A stretch of DNA of 64,000 nt from Escallonia rubra (taxonomy: Eukaryota > Streptophyta > Magnoliopsida > Escalloniales > Escalloniaceae): the NCBI GenBank assembly GCA_033065855.1, contig JAVXUO010001361.1, positions 1-64,000 on the forward strand, given 5' to 3'. A model generated the notes under the pieces. That model was not told the origin of the DNA, did no database searches, and saw only the letters and a list, made by a program, of their open reading frames with translations. Shown here piece by piece: positions 1-12,660 of the stretch; position 1 is the first letter of the stretch, and every line of letters begins with the position of its first letter. A program made the position numbers and the translations under genes.

Positions 1-2570
1 TGTTAAAATGCTTGCCATTACCCAATATAATAGCCATGAGTCCATTAACCGTATATAATAATTAGGCTGGAAGCTTTCTCCATAACCATGAACATGCAAA
101 AGGTATATTATGAAACCATTTTTCAACTAAATAGGGCTATGTAAAGGTCATTCTAACTTAGGATGGAAACCTAACATCAGCAATTTCCGCTTAAGTTAAC
201 GACAAAAATCTCTGTAAGCACAGAGAGACTACAACTATTAGTCCAGATCTATGAACAAATTTCCACAACGGAAGCATGTCCATAAGCACACAATGGCTAC
301 ACAAAATTGATCACTCTTGCTGAGTTTGGATTGTTAATTCTCTCTCGTACTTATCATTTGGCTTCACAGAATTAAACATGTCCTTTACCTGTAATGACAG
401 GAAAGATTATCCCTATCAGTTCAAGTATGCCTTGTACAACCAGTCAGAACAAGTGCACCTAACTATATGACTTTGCATACTAATGGAAAGTACAAATCTG
501 CTCTCTTTCCTAAAATTACACGGCTACGGCTTTCTAGCAAGCATGAAAGTTGAAACTGTCGTTCAATGTCAAATATATGCTTCTTGCTCTCCATTAGAAA
601 CAGATGGAATAAGTGAACTTTTGTCCAAATGTCTTGTTACAGAAAGATTAGGGGAGAAACCTAAGTTGTATTCTCACTTTCACCAAAGAAATAGAGAGAC
701 GAGTTTAAATGCAGCAGATTCAGATTCAAACCATCTTCATGTGGATAGAAGAGTAGACCGACCTGTGAGCAGTACCTCTTACCAAGACATTCTTGCTGTG
801 TTGGTCATTTTGCTTCAACTTGAAATCCCCACAAATGACTAAAGGAAAATGGGAGCAAAGACCACATCACTGTTTTCTACGAAGCAGCAAGTGTCAATTC
901 CTAACACCGTATACTTGTACCCTTCAATAAATATGACATACCCGATTTGTGTAAAGTAGCAGGCTAACTTATCCCTCTTTTGCTTGCGTGTGCTAAGCAT
1001 ATATTTTGGGTAAGAGAACCAACATGAGCCTATTATGTAATAGAGCATCAGTTCACTAGTTGAACAAAGTAAGATTTCTGATTCTCCCTACACGAGGCTA
1101 ACAAGTCAAGGGTAGAAGATAACACTCCAGGGAAATACGTATTGGACTCGCTGATTTTCAAACTTACCAGCTTTTATACAAGGCAATAGTCATTTAATTT
1201 CAATGCAGCATCCAGCAGTTGCTTCTACAATCTCCTTGAACTTCAGAATACAATATATGAGTTTTTATATGATACGACCTTGAGACTCTAAAGTCTAAAC
1301 CTATGCCATTCGTGTGCATAATCCTTGCTTTTCAGTTTCATTTGCTGCAACATGATTCGAACAGCTCACAAAGTCGCACCTTGGTACTTAGCCAGACTTC
1401 CCTCAAGTCTTAACACGCATTCATGTAATCTCAAGCTTGTCTACAAATCCATTTATTAGCAATTAGATGGTATAATGCATATCGTGACTCGATCCAAGAA
1501 TCACCACGGCACTTAATTTTTAAGATCTAGAAAATATCGATAATCACTAATTAGGTCGGAAGCATTATGCTGAACTCATCAACGAAAGAAAAAGGGAAGT
1601 TATCACGAACCAAAGTCCTCAGCAAATCGTCTCTACATACATAATAGCTACTGTTATAAAGGTCATACTCGGTAAGGATGGAAACCTAAAACCAGTGATC
1701 TCCACTTGAAGATAACCCCATAAATCCAACTAAACATGAAGAGACTATGCACGCCTTGGAGTCCCAGATCTTTTTGCTAAAATCCCAAAACAATTTATCG
1801 CTCTCCCTGACACCCTTCGAATAGAACACGGTAGAATTTCGTCTTTTAGTTTTCCCTAAAACGGAGCATCTTATTTTCACCATGCTCGAAAGTTGAAACA
1901 CTCCTGAAAAATTAGGGGGGGGAAATGGTTGTTCTTCTTTGCTTGTAACAGAGTGAAACAGATGCAAATGTTCTGTCCAAAATGTAGAGTTGAACATTAC
2001 CAAAAAAAAAAAGAAACAACAGACTTGAGATTTAAGTGCAGCAGATTTAGGTTAAATCCATGTTCAGAATCGAGATTTAAATTTCAGAGTTCAGACTGAT
2101 TAGTAGTAGTGGTGGTGATATTACCTCCCTCTTAGTCCGTTGCTTCAATTTGATATTCCCACAGCAGTTTCCATCGCCCATCAGATGCCTGGGAGAATAA
2201 TAGGGCACATTATCAATTAGGGCCCCAGAAAAGAACAACCACTGTAAACCGTATAGCTTGCCCTACTTGCATAGAAGCAGAGAGCTAACTTACGCCTCTT
2301 TTCACTGCGCATGATAAAACCCACAGGCCACAGCCATTGAAGATGCTTCAAGAACAGTAACAAGATTGAAGAACAGCAAGAACTTCAATCAAATTTTGAG
2401 CCAAATCTGAACATCCACTAAAACTCGTAAGCCATAAAAGCCATTACAACTGTGTTCTACTAAACTCTCCTCTGTGGTTTGTGGTTCTTAACAATCCAAA
2501 ATAAGCCAAGTCCAGTAACAAATTTACACAACTACCACTACCCTCCCTCAGAAAACCCTAACTACAACAA
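1..2570. repeat. Intergenic DNA with two diverged tandem copies, 3' of H1
   Basis: No convincing gene is seen. The stretch about 60-900 resembles 1545-2340 in order: shared blocks include 'aaggtcat...aaggatggaaacctaa', 'gaaagttgaaac', 'gcagcagattnag', 'ttgcttcaanttgaaatncccaca' and 'gctaacttanncctctttt'. The period is about 1.4-1.5 kb and the copies are strongly diverged, with several indels. The end nearest H1 (about 2450-2597) could be H1 3' untranslated sequence, but no poly(A) signal could be fixed. The longest open stretches (119 and 105 codons) have no recognisable domain. Confidence 0.5.
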
Positions 2571-2597
2571 TAACCCCTAATGACTCTCTCAATCTCT

Positions 2598-3590
2598 TCA
2601 TTTCTTCGCCTTCCTCGCCGGAGTCCGCTTTACCGGCGCCGCTTTCGCCTTGCTCTTCGCCGGCGCCGCCTTCTTTGCCGGAGCCGCCTTCTTTGCCGGC
2701 GCCGCCTTCTTCGCCGGCGCGGCTACGGGCTTCGCCGCCGGTTTTCGCCCCGGCGTTGTCCTCGTCGAGGTCCTCGACGCCTTGGCTGGCCTGGCTTCCG
2801 GCTTCGCCTTACGTTTAGCCGGCGCCATCGGCTTGGCTGCTGCCTTCGGCTTGGCCGACGCTTTCGGCTTCGCCGGAGCTGCTTTTGGCTTGGCTGCTGC
2901 CTTCGGCTTGGCAGCCGGCTTCGGCTTGGCTGGTGCTTTCTTAGCAGGGACCTTGGGCTTGGCTGGCACTGCCTTCTTCTTAGCTGGAGCCGGAGCAGGA
3001 GCCGGCTTGGCAGCCGCGGATCGGCTGCTGGGGGGAAGCTTGTAGGAATTTTTGACTTTGACGAGCTTATCAGCGGCGACAAGCTTCTTGAGGTGGTTCA
3101 GTAGCATTTTGCGAAACGACGTCGGCAGGTCCTTGTGCTTCTCTTCGATGAACTTTTGTATCGCGTACTGGCTCGACCCCGTCCTCTCTTTCAGCGTCAC
3201 AATCGCCTCAGTTATCATCTGAAAACAAAGACCCCGAAACTCAGACCAAAAACGAACACAAACATTTGAAAAACACCCACAAAACACACACACAGGGAGG
3301 GAGGGAGGGAGAGAGAGAATCATTGATTAATGTACCTCAACAAAAGGGGGATGAGAAGGGGCGGATTTGGGCTTCTTGCCGGCAGCAGGCTTCTTTGCTT
3401 TGGGAGCAGCAGGCTTCTTTGCTTTGGGGGCAACTTTAGCCTTAGGCTTAACCTGAGCCTTGGGCTTTGCCTTGCCTCTCTTAGGCTTGGGATTGGGAGT
3501 GGAATCAACAGTCGCCGCCGGCTGTTCCTCCGCCGACTCATTGACGGCCGGGGCTTCAACGGACACCGCGGTTTCCTCAGCAGCGGCCAT
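2598..3590 (-). CDS. Linker histone H1
   Basis: Linker histone that binds nucleosomal and linker DNA at the dyad and compacts chromatin in the nucleus. Two exons are visible on the minus strand: 3590-3336 and 3218-2598, with a 117-bp GT-AG intron (3335-3219). The joined product is 291 residues, within the plant H1 size range. Residues 1-78 form a short acidic N-terminus and then a Lys/Pro/Ala-rich stretch. Residues about 79-147 are the winged-helix H15 (GH1) domain: SHPPF, then after the intron MITEAIVTLKERTGSSQYAI, and later KLVKVKNSYKLP. The intron falls between GAG and ATG inside helix 1. Residues 148-291 are a basic tail of PKAAAKP / PAKKAA repeats ending in RKAKK, rich in Ala, Lys and Pro. 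The ATG at 3590 is the first in frame and follows a TATA-like box by about 140 bp. The opposite-strand open frames here are shadows of the Ala/Lys-rich tail. Which H1 subtype it is cannot be told from sequence alone. Confidence 0.95.
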
Positions 3591-3727
3591 GGGAAACTGG
3601 GAAGAGAGCAGTAACGAGTTGAGTTGAAACGGAAATGAGTCCGAAAGAAAAGATTCTGGATTCTGGACTCAGTGGGAGGAAAGAGATAGAGGGGGATAAG
3701 GGTAGTGAGGTGACGGTTGCAGGACGG

Positions 3728-3735
3728 TTTAAATA
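3728..3735 (-). promoter_or_regulatory. TATA-like box of the H1 gene
   Basis: The minus strand reads TATTTAAA 138 bp upstream of the H1 start codon, a normal distance for a TATA box plus a 5' leader of about 100 nt. A CCGTCA element lies just downstream of it; this resembles part of the plant histone hexamer (ACGTCA), but the match is too short to be sure. Confidence 0.5.
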
Positions 3736-3739
3736 GTTC

Positions 3740-4203
3740 ACTGAGCGGAGCTGGGGGTGGTGAGCAAATACTGGGCGCTGATTGGTTGAAAGGCATTGGA
3801 CACGGATTCACGCTCGCGTTGCAATTTTCAAATTTAAGCCGCGCGATTGAGTCTTATCTACGGCTGTCGTTTCTGCTTTTATGGCAAGTGATGGAGCTGT
3901 TTGGCATGGCTGTTGGGGATGGAATCCAGTTCTTGGGGTGTGCTTTTAACCTCGATTGAAATGGCCATAATTTGGTGATTACTGATCGGATTTTACTGAG
4001 ATTTTGATTGATGTGTAGCTTAGGACTTAAGCTTTCCAACGCCTATTCACTCGCCCCGTGAAGTTCAGTGTGTAAGGCGTTTTTTAATTTGAAAGTCGCA
4101 ATGGTCACGACTAGGGTTTGCAGTAAGTGCGTTGAGGTTAAGATGAAATCTAAGAGGATGCGCTGGGGAAATTCTAATTCTTACGAACATTACTGATTGT
4201 AGC
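3740..4203. other. Intergenic, no feature seen
   Basis: This is the upstream flank of the H1 promoter. No repeat, domain or RNA gene was recognised. Confidence 0.4.
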
Positions 4204-5598
4204 CTTCAATACGAATCCAATGGTCGAAGAAACATAAACTTCCGACATGAAATATAGACCGAAATCTCACCCGGAATGTCGCTGAAGTTGAACACGATCT
4301 GGACAAGAATAACATCTTTTTGTGGATGTTGAACACGAGCTCAACAAAAACATGTAGCGGGTATTGTTGGGTTCATTTGCTATTTAATTAACATGATGGA
4401 AGTTTATAAGCACAATCCACCGTAGATACTAATAAGTAGCTTTAGTTATACAAAGTCAAATAATATTTACCTTCTAATTCAGTATGCGTCATTTTTTGCA
4501 TGGTTTGTTTGTTTTTTTGCTTTTGTGATGTATGTAACTTTTTGAAGTTGGCAATTATACTCCATGCAGTTGTCTCATTTATGAACCAAGGCTACTAAAG
4601 TATATGACCTTCGATAATCGATGAGTACGTATTATACTCTGAAACCTTAGTTCATCAATAATGTGACAACTTATGAAAACAAAGATGGTAAGAGTTTGAA
4701 AAGGGAAAGATTCAAAATTAATGTAGAGAAATCAAAGGTGACTGAGATTATGGCTTATTGAAATTTAAGAGACTGTTTGAGATTGATTCTCAATAGTAGA
4801 TTTTGATTAAATCAGAATCAGTTTTTAGAATCAGCTTTAATCCATTTTAAGCATAATATATTAAAAGTTGATGAATGTGTTTGGATGAAAAGTGATTAAA
4901 GTAAGTTTATTGTGGCCAAATTACCATAGTGTGTATTCAAATTGAAAGGGAGCATTTAATGTCTGTTTATATCTGAGGATATTTTAAAAATTCTCTTGGT
5001 CAAACATGATTCTCCAAAACGGATTAAAACGGCATTTAAGAAAATGAGGATTATGGATTTAATCAGTTTTGAGCACATTGGAGCATATTTAATCAGTTTA
5101 TTTTATTTTTATTTTTTTGCAAACACTTCAAACCTGATTTAATCTGAATTTAATCAGTCCTAATTTAATCTGGATTTAATCAGTTTTGACAATTTCATAA
5201 ACAATCTCAAACACCCACTAAATCCGCAAAGAGGTCCAAGCAATAAAGATATGCAATATATTCCGATGAGGGGGTAACACGCAACACTATTGCTCTTTTA
5301 TGTTGAAGCAAAAAGCAGTGTTATCATTTGCGTGTGTAGGATCTGGCACACGATACTAAGGTTTTATAACCAAATTGATAAGCCGTAACAAATCCATATA
5401 TGATTGATTGACCAAATTTTAGTAAATATTACATGGTATCAACAAGTTAACTTGTTACAATAATAAAAGAGTTACAATAATACGGTCAATTGTATAGCAC
5501 CAAGTACTCAGCGGTTTATTTTTCAAATATACTAATATTGCAATTATATGCCTCCTGACATTCGTCTTTCATGATGAGACCCTAACGATTGTACTGTT
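4204..5598. repeat. Tandem duplicated segment, copy 1
   Basis: Non-coding. It matches 5599-7662 in order. Shared blocks include 'ggaatgtcgctgaagttgaac', 'tgtggatgttgaaca', 'agtagctttagttat', 'ttacatggtntcaacaagtta' and the closing 'gatgagac..taac.attg'. Copy 1 holds an extra MITE (4769-5218). It lacks the 1189-bp MULE-type element found in copy 2, so its sequence near 5528-5540 is an empty insertion site. Confidence 0.7.
4769..5218. mobile_element. Short MITE with TTTGAGATTG inverted ends
   Basis: The left end reads GAGACTGTTTGAGATTG and the reverse complement of the right end reads GTGGGTGTTTGAGATTG. The 450-bp interior is AT-rich with repeated 'gatttaatcag' motifs in both orientations. Copy 2 of the surrounding tandem repeat (near 6105-6135) lacks it. 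The ends suggest a hAT-type MITE, but no clean 8-bp TSD is visible. Confidence 0.55.
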
Positions 5599-7662
5599 CT
5601 ATACAATCTAGTGGTTCGAGGAACATAAGATTCTAACATGAAATTAATAAGCTAATCACACTCGGAATGTCGCTGAAGTTGAACAAAATGTGTGCAAAAT
5701 ATGACATTGTTTTGTGGATGTTGAACATGAGCTCAAAAAAACTTTTTAATGGGTATTGTTCGATGCATTTAGTTGCTATTTAGGTAACATAAAGTAAGTC
5801 TTTAAACACAACCACCTGCTGATACTAACAAGTAGCTTTAGTTATAAAGTCAAAGAATATCAACCTTCTACCTCATTTTTGCATGTTTTTGTTCAAATGT
5901 TTGCTTTTATGTCGTATCTAACTTTGTGAAGTTGACGTTTACATTCCATACGGTTATCTCTTTTATGAACCAAAACTACTAAGATTTATGGCCTTCAATT
6001 ATTGGTGAGTACGTATTATACTCCGAAACCTTAGTTTTTCAATAATGTAGCAACTTTGAAGGCTAAGAAGGTAAGAGTTTGAAAAAGAGTGATTCAAATT
6101 AATGTCTATTGAAACTTTAACCAAGAAATAAGATATGTAATATATCCGATGAGAGGAGTAACATGTAACACTCTTGCTCTCTTGTGATAAAGCAAAAGGC
6201 AGTGCTATCATTTGCATGCGTAGGATAAGGTTTTATACCCAAATTGACGAGCCCTTACAAATCCTTTTATGAGTTATTAGTCAAATTTTAGTAGATATTA
6301 CATGGTGTCAACAAGTTAGCTTGTTACAGTAATCAAAAGGTTACGATAAAAGGGTAAATCTTTACATCGCAAGTATTCAATAGTTTATTTTTAGAAGTCA
6401 TTAATATTTCAGTAAAAGGCACAAAAGGTCACTGAAGTATGATTCATTATTCACTAAAGTCACTCAAGTGTTTTTTTGTGCCATTTTGGCCATTGGACTC
6501 TCAAATATGTCCAATTTGACCATTTTGCCAGCCGACGTTAGGAAGAGTCCTGTTAAGTGGTCATGTGCGAGGCACATGACCCTTAACTCAGGGACAAAAT
6601 TGTCTCACCAACCTAATTTTTTATTTCTTTTCTGACTTAATTTAACTTAATTGTAGTAACTTTTCGTCACTAAATATATCATTTTGTCACTAAATATAAG
6701 CATTAAAGTTAACTTTAAACCTTTTAGAGACAAATTTTTTTATTTATTTTAGTTATGCACTTTTTTCTTTTCCCTGTCGCCACCATATGAAGCTCAATCA
6801 CTGCACAACACCACCACCCGCTCAATCACCACAAATACACCACCACCAGCAACCAACATCACCTAATAAAAATCACCCAAGTCCCGCTGCAAAACATCAC
6901 CGAAAATCTGCCACCACAATACAACACCACCATCTGTTCAATCACCACAAATACACCACCACCAGCCACCCAATCAAAACCACCCAAGTCCCGCCACAAA
7001 TACCACCCGAAATCCGCCACCACAGTACAACACCCCCATCCGCTCAAAACCATAAATACACCACCACCAGCCACCATCATCACGCAATAAGAACTGCCCA
7101 AGCCCCGCCGCAAACACCACCCAAAATCCACTACCACAGTACAATACCACCAGCCCGCGATGATGACAACGACTTATCCTCCAAGCCCGCCACGACAGTG
7201 ATCAGATCTTGGGGCTCTGCCAAGCTCGCGACGATGATGACGGCCAGATCTAGGAGCTCTGCCAAGCCCGTGATGATGACCCATCCCCCAAGCCGGCAAC
7301 GGTGACTGCCACCATGCCTACGCTGACCTCCAAGAGCTCAGATCTGTTGTGATGAAATGAAGAAAGAAGGAAGAGAGAGAGACAGAGAGAGATTGAATTT
7401 AAGTGACGGTTTTGCCCCTGTTGTGATGCCCCATGCGCGCATCATGTGACCACTTAACGGAGAAAATTTAATTGTGTCTGATGGAATGGTCAAATTGGAC
7501 AAATCTGAGAGTCCAATGGCCAAAATGGCACTAAAAAAAGTTAAGTAATGTTAGTAAAAAAGGGGTCATAGTTCAATGACCATTTGTGACTTTTACTCTT
7601 AATATTTTTTGCAATTCTCAGCCTCCTGCCTGTGGTCTTTCAAGATGAGACATAACCATTGG
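5599..7662. repeat. Tandem duplicated segment, copy 2
   Basis: Second copy of the 4204-5598 unit, lengthened by the MULE-type insertion at 6410-7598. After that insertion the match to copy 1 resumes (gcaattntnngcctcctg, then the 'gatgagac' block). No coding sequence is seen outside the insertion. Confidence 0.7.
6410..7598. mobile_element. Non-autonomous MULE (Mutator-like) with 9-bp TSD
   Basis: Long inverted ends: the left starts cAGTAAAAGgCACAAA and the reverse-complemented right starts gAGTAAAAGtCACAAA. The similarity runs on through 'ccattttggccattggactctca' and 'gtccaatttgaccatt', so each arm is roughly 150-200 bp. It is flanked by a perfect 9-bp duplication TTAATATTT (6401-6409 and 7599-7607), diagnostic of MULE insertion. 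The interior (6787-7330) is rich in CCACCA-type triplets and holds a 172-codon open frame of low-complexity His/Pro/Thr sequence, probably not a gene. No transposase is present. Confidence 0.85.
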
Positions 7663-7666
7663 ATAA

Positions 7667-8867
7667 GAGTAAAATGAATCAGTGATTACCGAACTATGAC
7701 TCATTTTTCATTATGGTCAGTGAACTTCAATTTGTTTCATTATGGTCACTCAAGTCGAAATTTTGTCCAATTTGAAAATTCACTTAGTCGGTGTTAGTTT
7801 TTTCGGTTAAGTGAACACATGACACGGACATGGGATCTCAAAACAGGGGAAAAACCGTCTCTCGTTAAACTTTTTGTTTATTCTTCTCATATGGCCTCTT
7901 GTTTTTTTTCACCTAATATATTGTTTCCTTTAAGTTTCGTTGGTCCATGTCACTGATGACATGGAATATTTCAACTTCTTTTTGCTCTCTCTACCTCCAC
8001 TTGCCGACCCAAACCTTCGTTGCCCAGTCACCACCCTTAAAACCTTCATCAACCACCATCCACACCTTCACCACCTGCCATCCAAACCCATCACAACTAA
8101 AAAACCTAACAATCTATAAGCATCGTACCAAACCAAAAAGTAAAAGTTCATTTACCGTCAAGTAAAAGAGATCAAAAGTTTCGAATATGCTTATACTTAA
8201 CATCAATTAATCCCACCCCCAATACTTCAGCAATACCCAAACACAATTTCAAGCTAATCATCCTCAACCTCTTACACCCAACAGCTACACACCCAATCCC
8301 AATATTAATAATGGCCTTACACCACCCGAGCAACAATCTCTCCAAATTCTTGGCCTCTCCAACGTCGCCGATGTCCACTCCTCTGAGGACAGCAGCCACC
8401 ATAACATCACCCACGAATAACACACATTCATTTTCCACTTCGCAGCTGACCTCATCCTCATCGGCGTCGCTACCACCCAAACCCCATCACCACCTACCAT
8501 TCAATCACCACCACTAACCTCATCTTCCATTCTTTAGTTGATGGTGGCAGATCTTTGTGTGTGTATATGTGTGCATGTGTGTGTGTGTGAGAGAGAGAGA
8601 GGTAGATCTGACGAAATGAAATGAAAAAGAGATGGAAAGGAAATAGAGAAAAAAAGAGAGATTTACTGGGAGAGACGATTTTACCATGTTTTGATACTCC
8701 ATGTGCGCATCATGTGACCATTTAACAGAAAAAGACTAACCCTGGCTAATAGATTGGTCTGATTGAACAAATATGTGAGTTCAATGATCATAATGAAACA
8801 AATTAAAAGTTAGTAACCATTCCAAAAAATGGGTCATAGTTCGATGGCCACTGGGTGCATTTTCCTC
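7667..8867. mobile_element. Second MULE-type MITE of a related family
   Basis: The left end reads GAGTAAAATG and the reverse-complemented right end GAGGAAAATG. Both then share CGAACTATGAC-CATTTTT and 'ttgtttcattatggtca'-like blocks. The flanks are ATTGGATAA (7658-7666) and AATGGATAA (8868-8876), a 9-bp TSD with one mismatch. The interior is CCACCA-rich, with GT and GA runs near 8560-8600. The end sequences are related to those of the element at 6410, and the two lie only 68 bp apart. Confidence 0.8.
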
Positions 8868-8933
8868 AATGGATAATAATACCCAAAATCTCATGATTTG
8901 GTAGTTAATAAAACGACAATGAACTCTTTTGCT

Positions 8934-9028
8934 CATGGTCTTTTAGGAGTCCTGGCAATTACATTGTGTGTAATTGCCTTCTATGCACATGGTCTTTTAG
9001 GAGTCCTGACAATTACATTGTGTGTGAC
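8934..9028. repeat. Two copies of a 54-bp tandem repeat
   Basis: The block starting 'catggtcttttaggagtcct' occurs at 8934 and again at 8988, each followed by 'caattacattgtgtgt'. The second copy is partial. The function is unknown. Confidence 0.75.
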
Positions 9029-9460
9029 GACATTTTGTAGGCAATAATTTTGCTCTATTTTCATAAGAAACTCTTTTGCTCCATTTTCACAAGCAAATTG
9101 TTCGCTCCATCCAACGGCCCTTCTTTAAAACATTAGTTTATGGTAGAGTTTATGTATTGGATCAAAACTCAATCCTTAATAGAAATGTTATTGATGATGC
9201 CTTTGCCTTTTTTTAGTTTTCGATTTCTGGATAATGTGATGACAATGCTAAAATTTGTGTATGTAGAACCAAGCCTGGACTCTGCTTCTTTTCAAAAAAT
9301 TGTGTCTAGCACCACATTCTTCTCGTAAGAACCCTTACTACATTGTGCTTAAACCGATTTCATGATTTCTTGATGCCCTATAAAAGTTCCATGAAGGAGG
9401 TACACCTCTTTTATAGTCACTGTCTTGCAGTAATCATTAATCAAAAGAGTTAAACAACTC
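9029..9460. other. Intergenic, no feature seen
   Basis: AT-rich sequence with a 62-codon open frame at 9140-9328 that shows no recognisable domain. It is the left flank of the interrupted MULE that starts at 9461. Confidence 0.35.
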
Positions 9461-10060
9461 GGTTGACCACTGTACTATTAAAAAAATTCCACTTTGGTCA
9501 TTGGAAATCAATTTGTTTCAAAGTGATCACTAAATTTCAAATTCCATTTCAATCAGGCCACTCCCTTGCATTATCCTTGCCCCCATCCATATACTCAGAA
9601 GTACATCGGTCTTTTTTATCTTATTCTTTTTTAATTTCCCTTTTTTGTCTCTCTTTCCCCTTCTTCCACTTCTTTCTGTTTCCATCTAACACATTATGTC
9701 ACACACAAACTCCCTCACCCCCACCCCCATACACACAGTCACACGGTAATATACACACACCCCTCACCCATATAAACGCAATCACATGCACGCACGCGCT
9801 CGCACACACACACACACACACATGGGGTTTATCTCGCTTTTGGCATAGCGTGTGCCTTGCAAACACACATTTACACACTTTTTAACACTCATACACACAC
9901 CACACACATGCATGCACACAAACTGTCTCGTAATCTCTCTCTCTCTCACACACACGCATACAAAAAGTCACACACACGCACAACACACACACAAAACCAG
10001 TACCATCGAATAACCTTCGAAGCATATCATTTTGACTTAGCCAGTATGGATAACTAATTT
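9461..10060. mobile_element. Left arm of an interrupted MULE-like element
   Basis: The outer sequence (GGTTGACCACTGTACTATT, then a 'ccactttggtcattgg' block and later 'caatcaggccactccc') is the inverted counterpart of 30801-30867 plus 24960-25040. The inner part is a run of CA-rich DNA (about 9690-10010), typical of this family's interior. The matching right arm lies 15-21 kb away because other elements have inserted in between. A possible TSD is TAATCATTA at 9431-9439 versus TAATATCATTA at 30886-30896, which is imperfect. Confidence 0.6.
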
Positions 10061-10540
10061 CTATGAGCACTTACACCTCACACTAAAGACCATAACTATA
10101 ACTGACATGCTTCCACTGCCACTCCGCTGCCTCAAAAGTAATTAGTTCAAGCTATTATTAAATCCATCATAGAGAAAAATATTACCTTAAAAATACCCAA
10201 AATCTAATTCTTAACACATATATTGCGCATCTACCAAAGTTTAAGTCCTTAAGTTACACACCAATTATATCTCGGGAGCCATTCAAGGATATCAAAAGAT
10301 CATAACCTTATATTTCAATCATCCTCTTTGGTAAAACTTTTGCATTCTAGAGGGAAATATTATGCATTCCAGTATTGAGTATCATCCCAAATCTCAATCT
10401 TATTCCAAAATGTCAATCTTTTATTAGAACATAAAATAACATGTCAAAATCTAATCCACCTTCTCAAAATCTCATCTCAATCACAAATTATCTCAAGCTT
10501 AGGAGTCTAGAGAATCTCATACCTAAGCTTTAATACAAAC
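10061..10540. other. Non-coding, no feature seen
   Basis: AT-rich sequence between the MULE arm and an LTR-like start. No open frame or repeat was recognised. Confidence 0.35.
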
Positions 10541-12660
10541 TGTAACATCTTAGAATTTTCAGAATGTTAACACTCACTCGGTCATTTACACTACGAAATA
10601 ATACCCTCAATCTCCACCAATATAGTACCATCAGTTCGTCAGAGCAACTAAAACATCGAATAAGACAATACTCTAAATATATTGTCATAATTGAAACATC
10701 AATTCTAAGTCAAAAATTTTAAATAGCAATACTAACCCACGCAGAGGTTCTAATGACTAAGACCAAAACTACAATTTTTTTTCCCTCGCTCAGTTCTAAT
10801 CCATACTCAATGCAATCTATTGTTGGTCATTACTTGTAAAAGGAAATAAAAAAAGGGGTGAGCTTTTGAAAGCTCAATAAGGTCGCTCGAAATTCAGTAG
10901 AGGAATACAAACGATTTAGAGAATTCATTTTAATGGTAATATGGGATGAGGTTTCAACTCAATTACTCAAATCAGAAATCAATAGAAACCATTTTGAATA
11001 CACTGTAAATGATGCATATGGTATATTGAACATGAGTAAATTTGCAAAGCCACATAAGCAATGCATGGAAACACTTAGCAAAGCTACTCATGCAGTGCAT
11101 GGTAATCACTTAACAAACCCACAAAGGCGATGCTCACTAACATTATGGTTACATATGCATATAAATACTAGCTAGACCCTTAAGGTACTAGCATCTCTTG
11201 ACAATAACAGACCATCCTTATATCACCGCTGATACATACCATCCTTATAACTCCTTCATACACTAACTCGTGTCAATATACAAAATGCAATAATCGATAA
11301 TGCAACGAATAAATCGATGCCCAAAGAGTAATAAATACCGAGCATCCATGAGGATTTTAAATAAACGCTGAAGGCTCAAGAAAATGTATTAAAGGCAAAT
11401 AACGCATCCTCATAACAAATATAACAGAGTCCAAAGAAATTCGATAGCAATTTTTATAAATATACGAGGACAAATTGATGAATTGTGTTTCAGATAGATT
11501 CCCTTACCTAGGCCCAAGCTATGCTAATCTTAATCGGATACTCCTCAATGATAACTTAAATAGAACAACCATATTATCATAATACAATTTATTTTATGAG
11601 ATTGTAAACCTAGAACCAACTCATTTCTACACTTAGAACGATCCACTAGTCGATTATGCAAAATTTTCAAAATACCTCCCACACGGAAAATTTACCCAAA
11701 ACACCAATCGTGTCTAAATCACATATATATGTTCCTCATAAGTAGGATCCCTAAAATACTTCTATTGTAGGTGAATTTTAACAAACAACCCTTTGATAGG
11801 TAAAATTTGAACCCCCCCCCTTTGCGGGTGGCAAATTACCAAAACACCCCTAGATCGCCCTTGCTCCAAAAAATTCCCAAAAATACTCTAAACACTCTTT
11901 GAAGCATATCGAAGTTTTTTTTAAGACTGAAAAGAATTTAAAAAAATTTATGTTCAAAAATCCAAAATCGCTAACTGAATCGAGCGTTCGGAGGCTAGTT
12001 CTAGTAAAAATAGCTATCGACCTTAAAACGCAACAAAAGTTTATACATTTAACCACTTCATTAGTGAAGTTTATGAGTCCTATTCATAAATCACACACAC
12101 ACACACACTGTCACACCTAATAAACACACACATCTCTTCTCCACCACTGCCAAAGCACCTAAGCATAATTTTTTTTTTCACTCAACACAAGCTGCTACAT
12201 AACCAAAACACAATCTGAAAATATAATCATAAACTAAACTATACCTAAACTCACACAAACACATTACATACATATTTTATCACCTAATTCATCTACCCAC
12301 TACCCTTGAACCAAGAACACACATACATACCTTCTTCCCCTACCAACCTGCCGCGACCATCTTCCTTCTCGCATCATACATATACACAACATAGACATTA
12401 ACACTCACAACCTACTTACAATAAAGTTACTGCCTCACATGTACAACAGTCACAGCTCTCTCACGCATGCACAAGATCACACATTAATCACACTATCAAA
12501 TGGGTATCAACACACCCGTAACCTGTCATAGTCATCTTTTTCCCTTACCCCATACACACACACAAACACATACTCACATACAGCCATGGATGCTCCCCTT
12601 TCTTCACACAGCTACCCATTTTCATGGCTGTACAACAGCCCACTATATTCCATTTCCACA
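10541..12660 (+). repeat. Probable Ty3/Gypsy LTR remnant
   Basis: It begins TGTAACATCTTAGAATTTTC and contains 'ggggtgagcttttgaaagctcaataag' (split here: ggggtgagcttt / tgaaagctcaataag), a motif typical of Tekay/Del-type LTRs. A sister copy starts at 31162 (TGTAACACCCTAAAAATTTC) with the same internal motif. The 3' part is rich in CA runs, as in the sister. No pol sequence and no end or TSD could be fixed; the downstream end is cut by the Tat element at 12661. Confidence 0.4.

Noticed and set aside
2580..3104. Open frames on the plus strand across the H1 gene (Arg/Leu-rich and Ala/Gly-rich)
   Set aside because: They are shadows of the Lys/Ala/Pro-rich H1 tail; the minus-strand frame carries the H15 domain and proper splice sites.
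6787..7305. 172-codon His/Pro/Thr frame inside the MULE-type element
   Set aside because: Low-complexity CCACCA repeats; no recognisable domain and no support outside the element.
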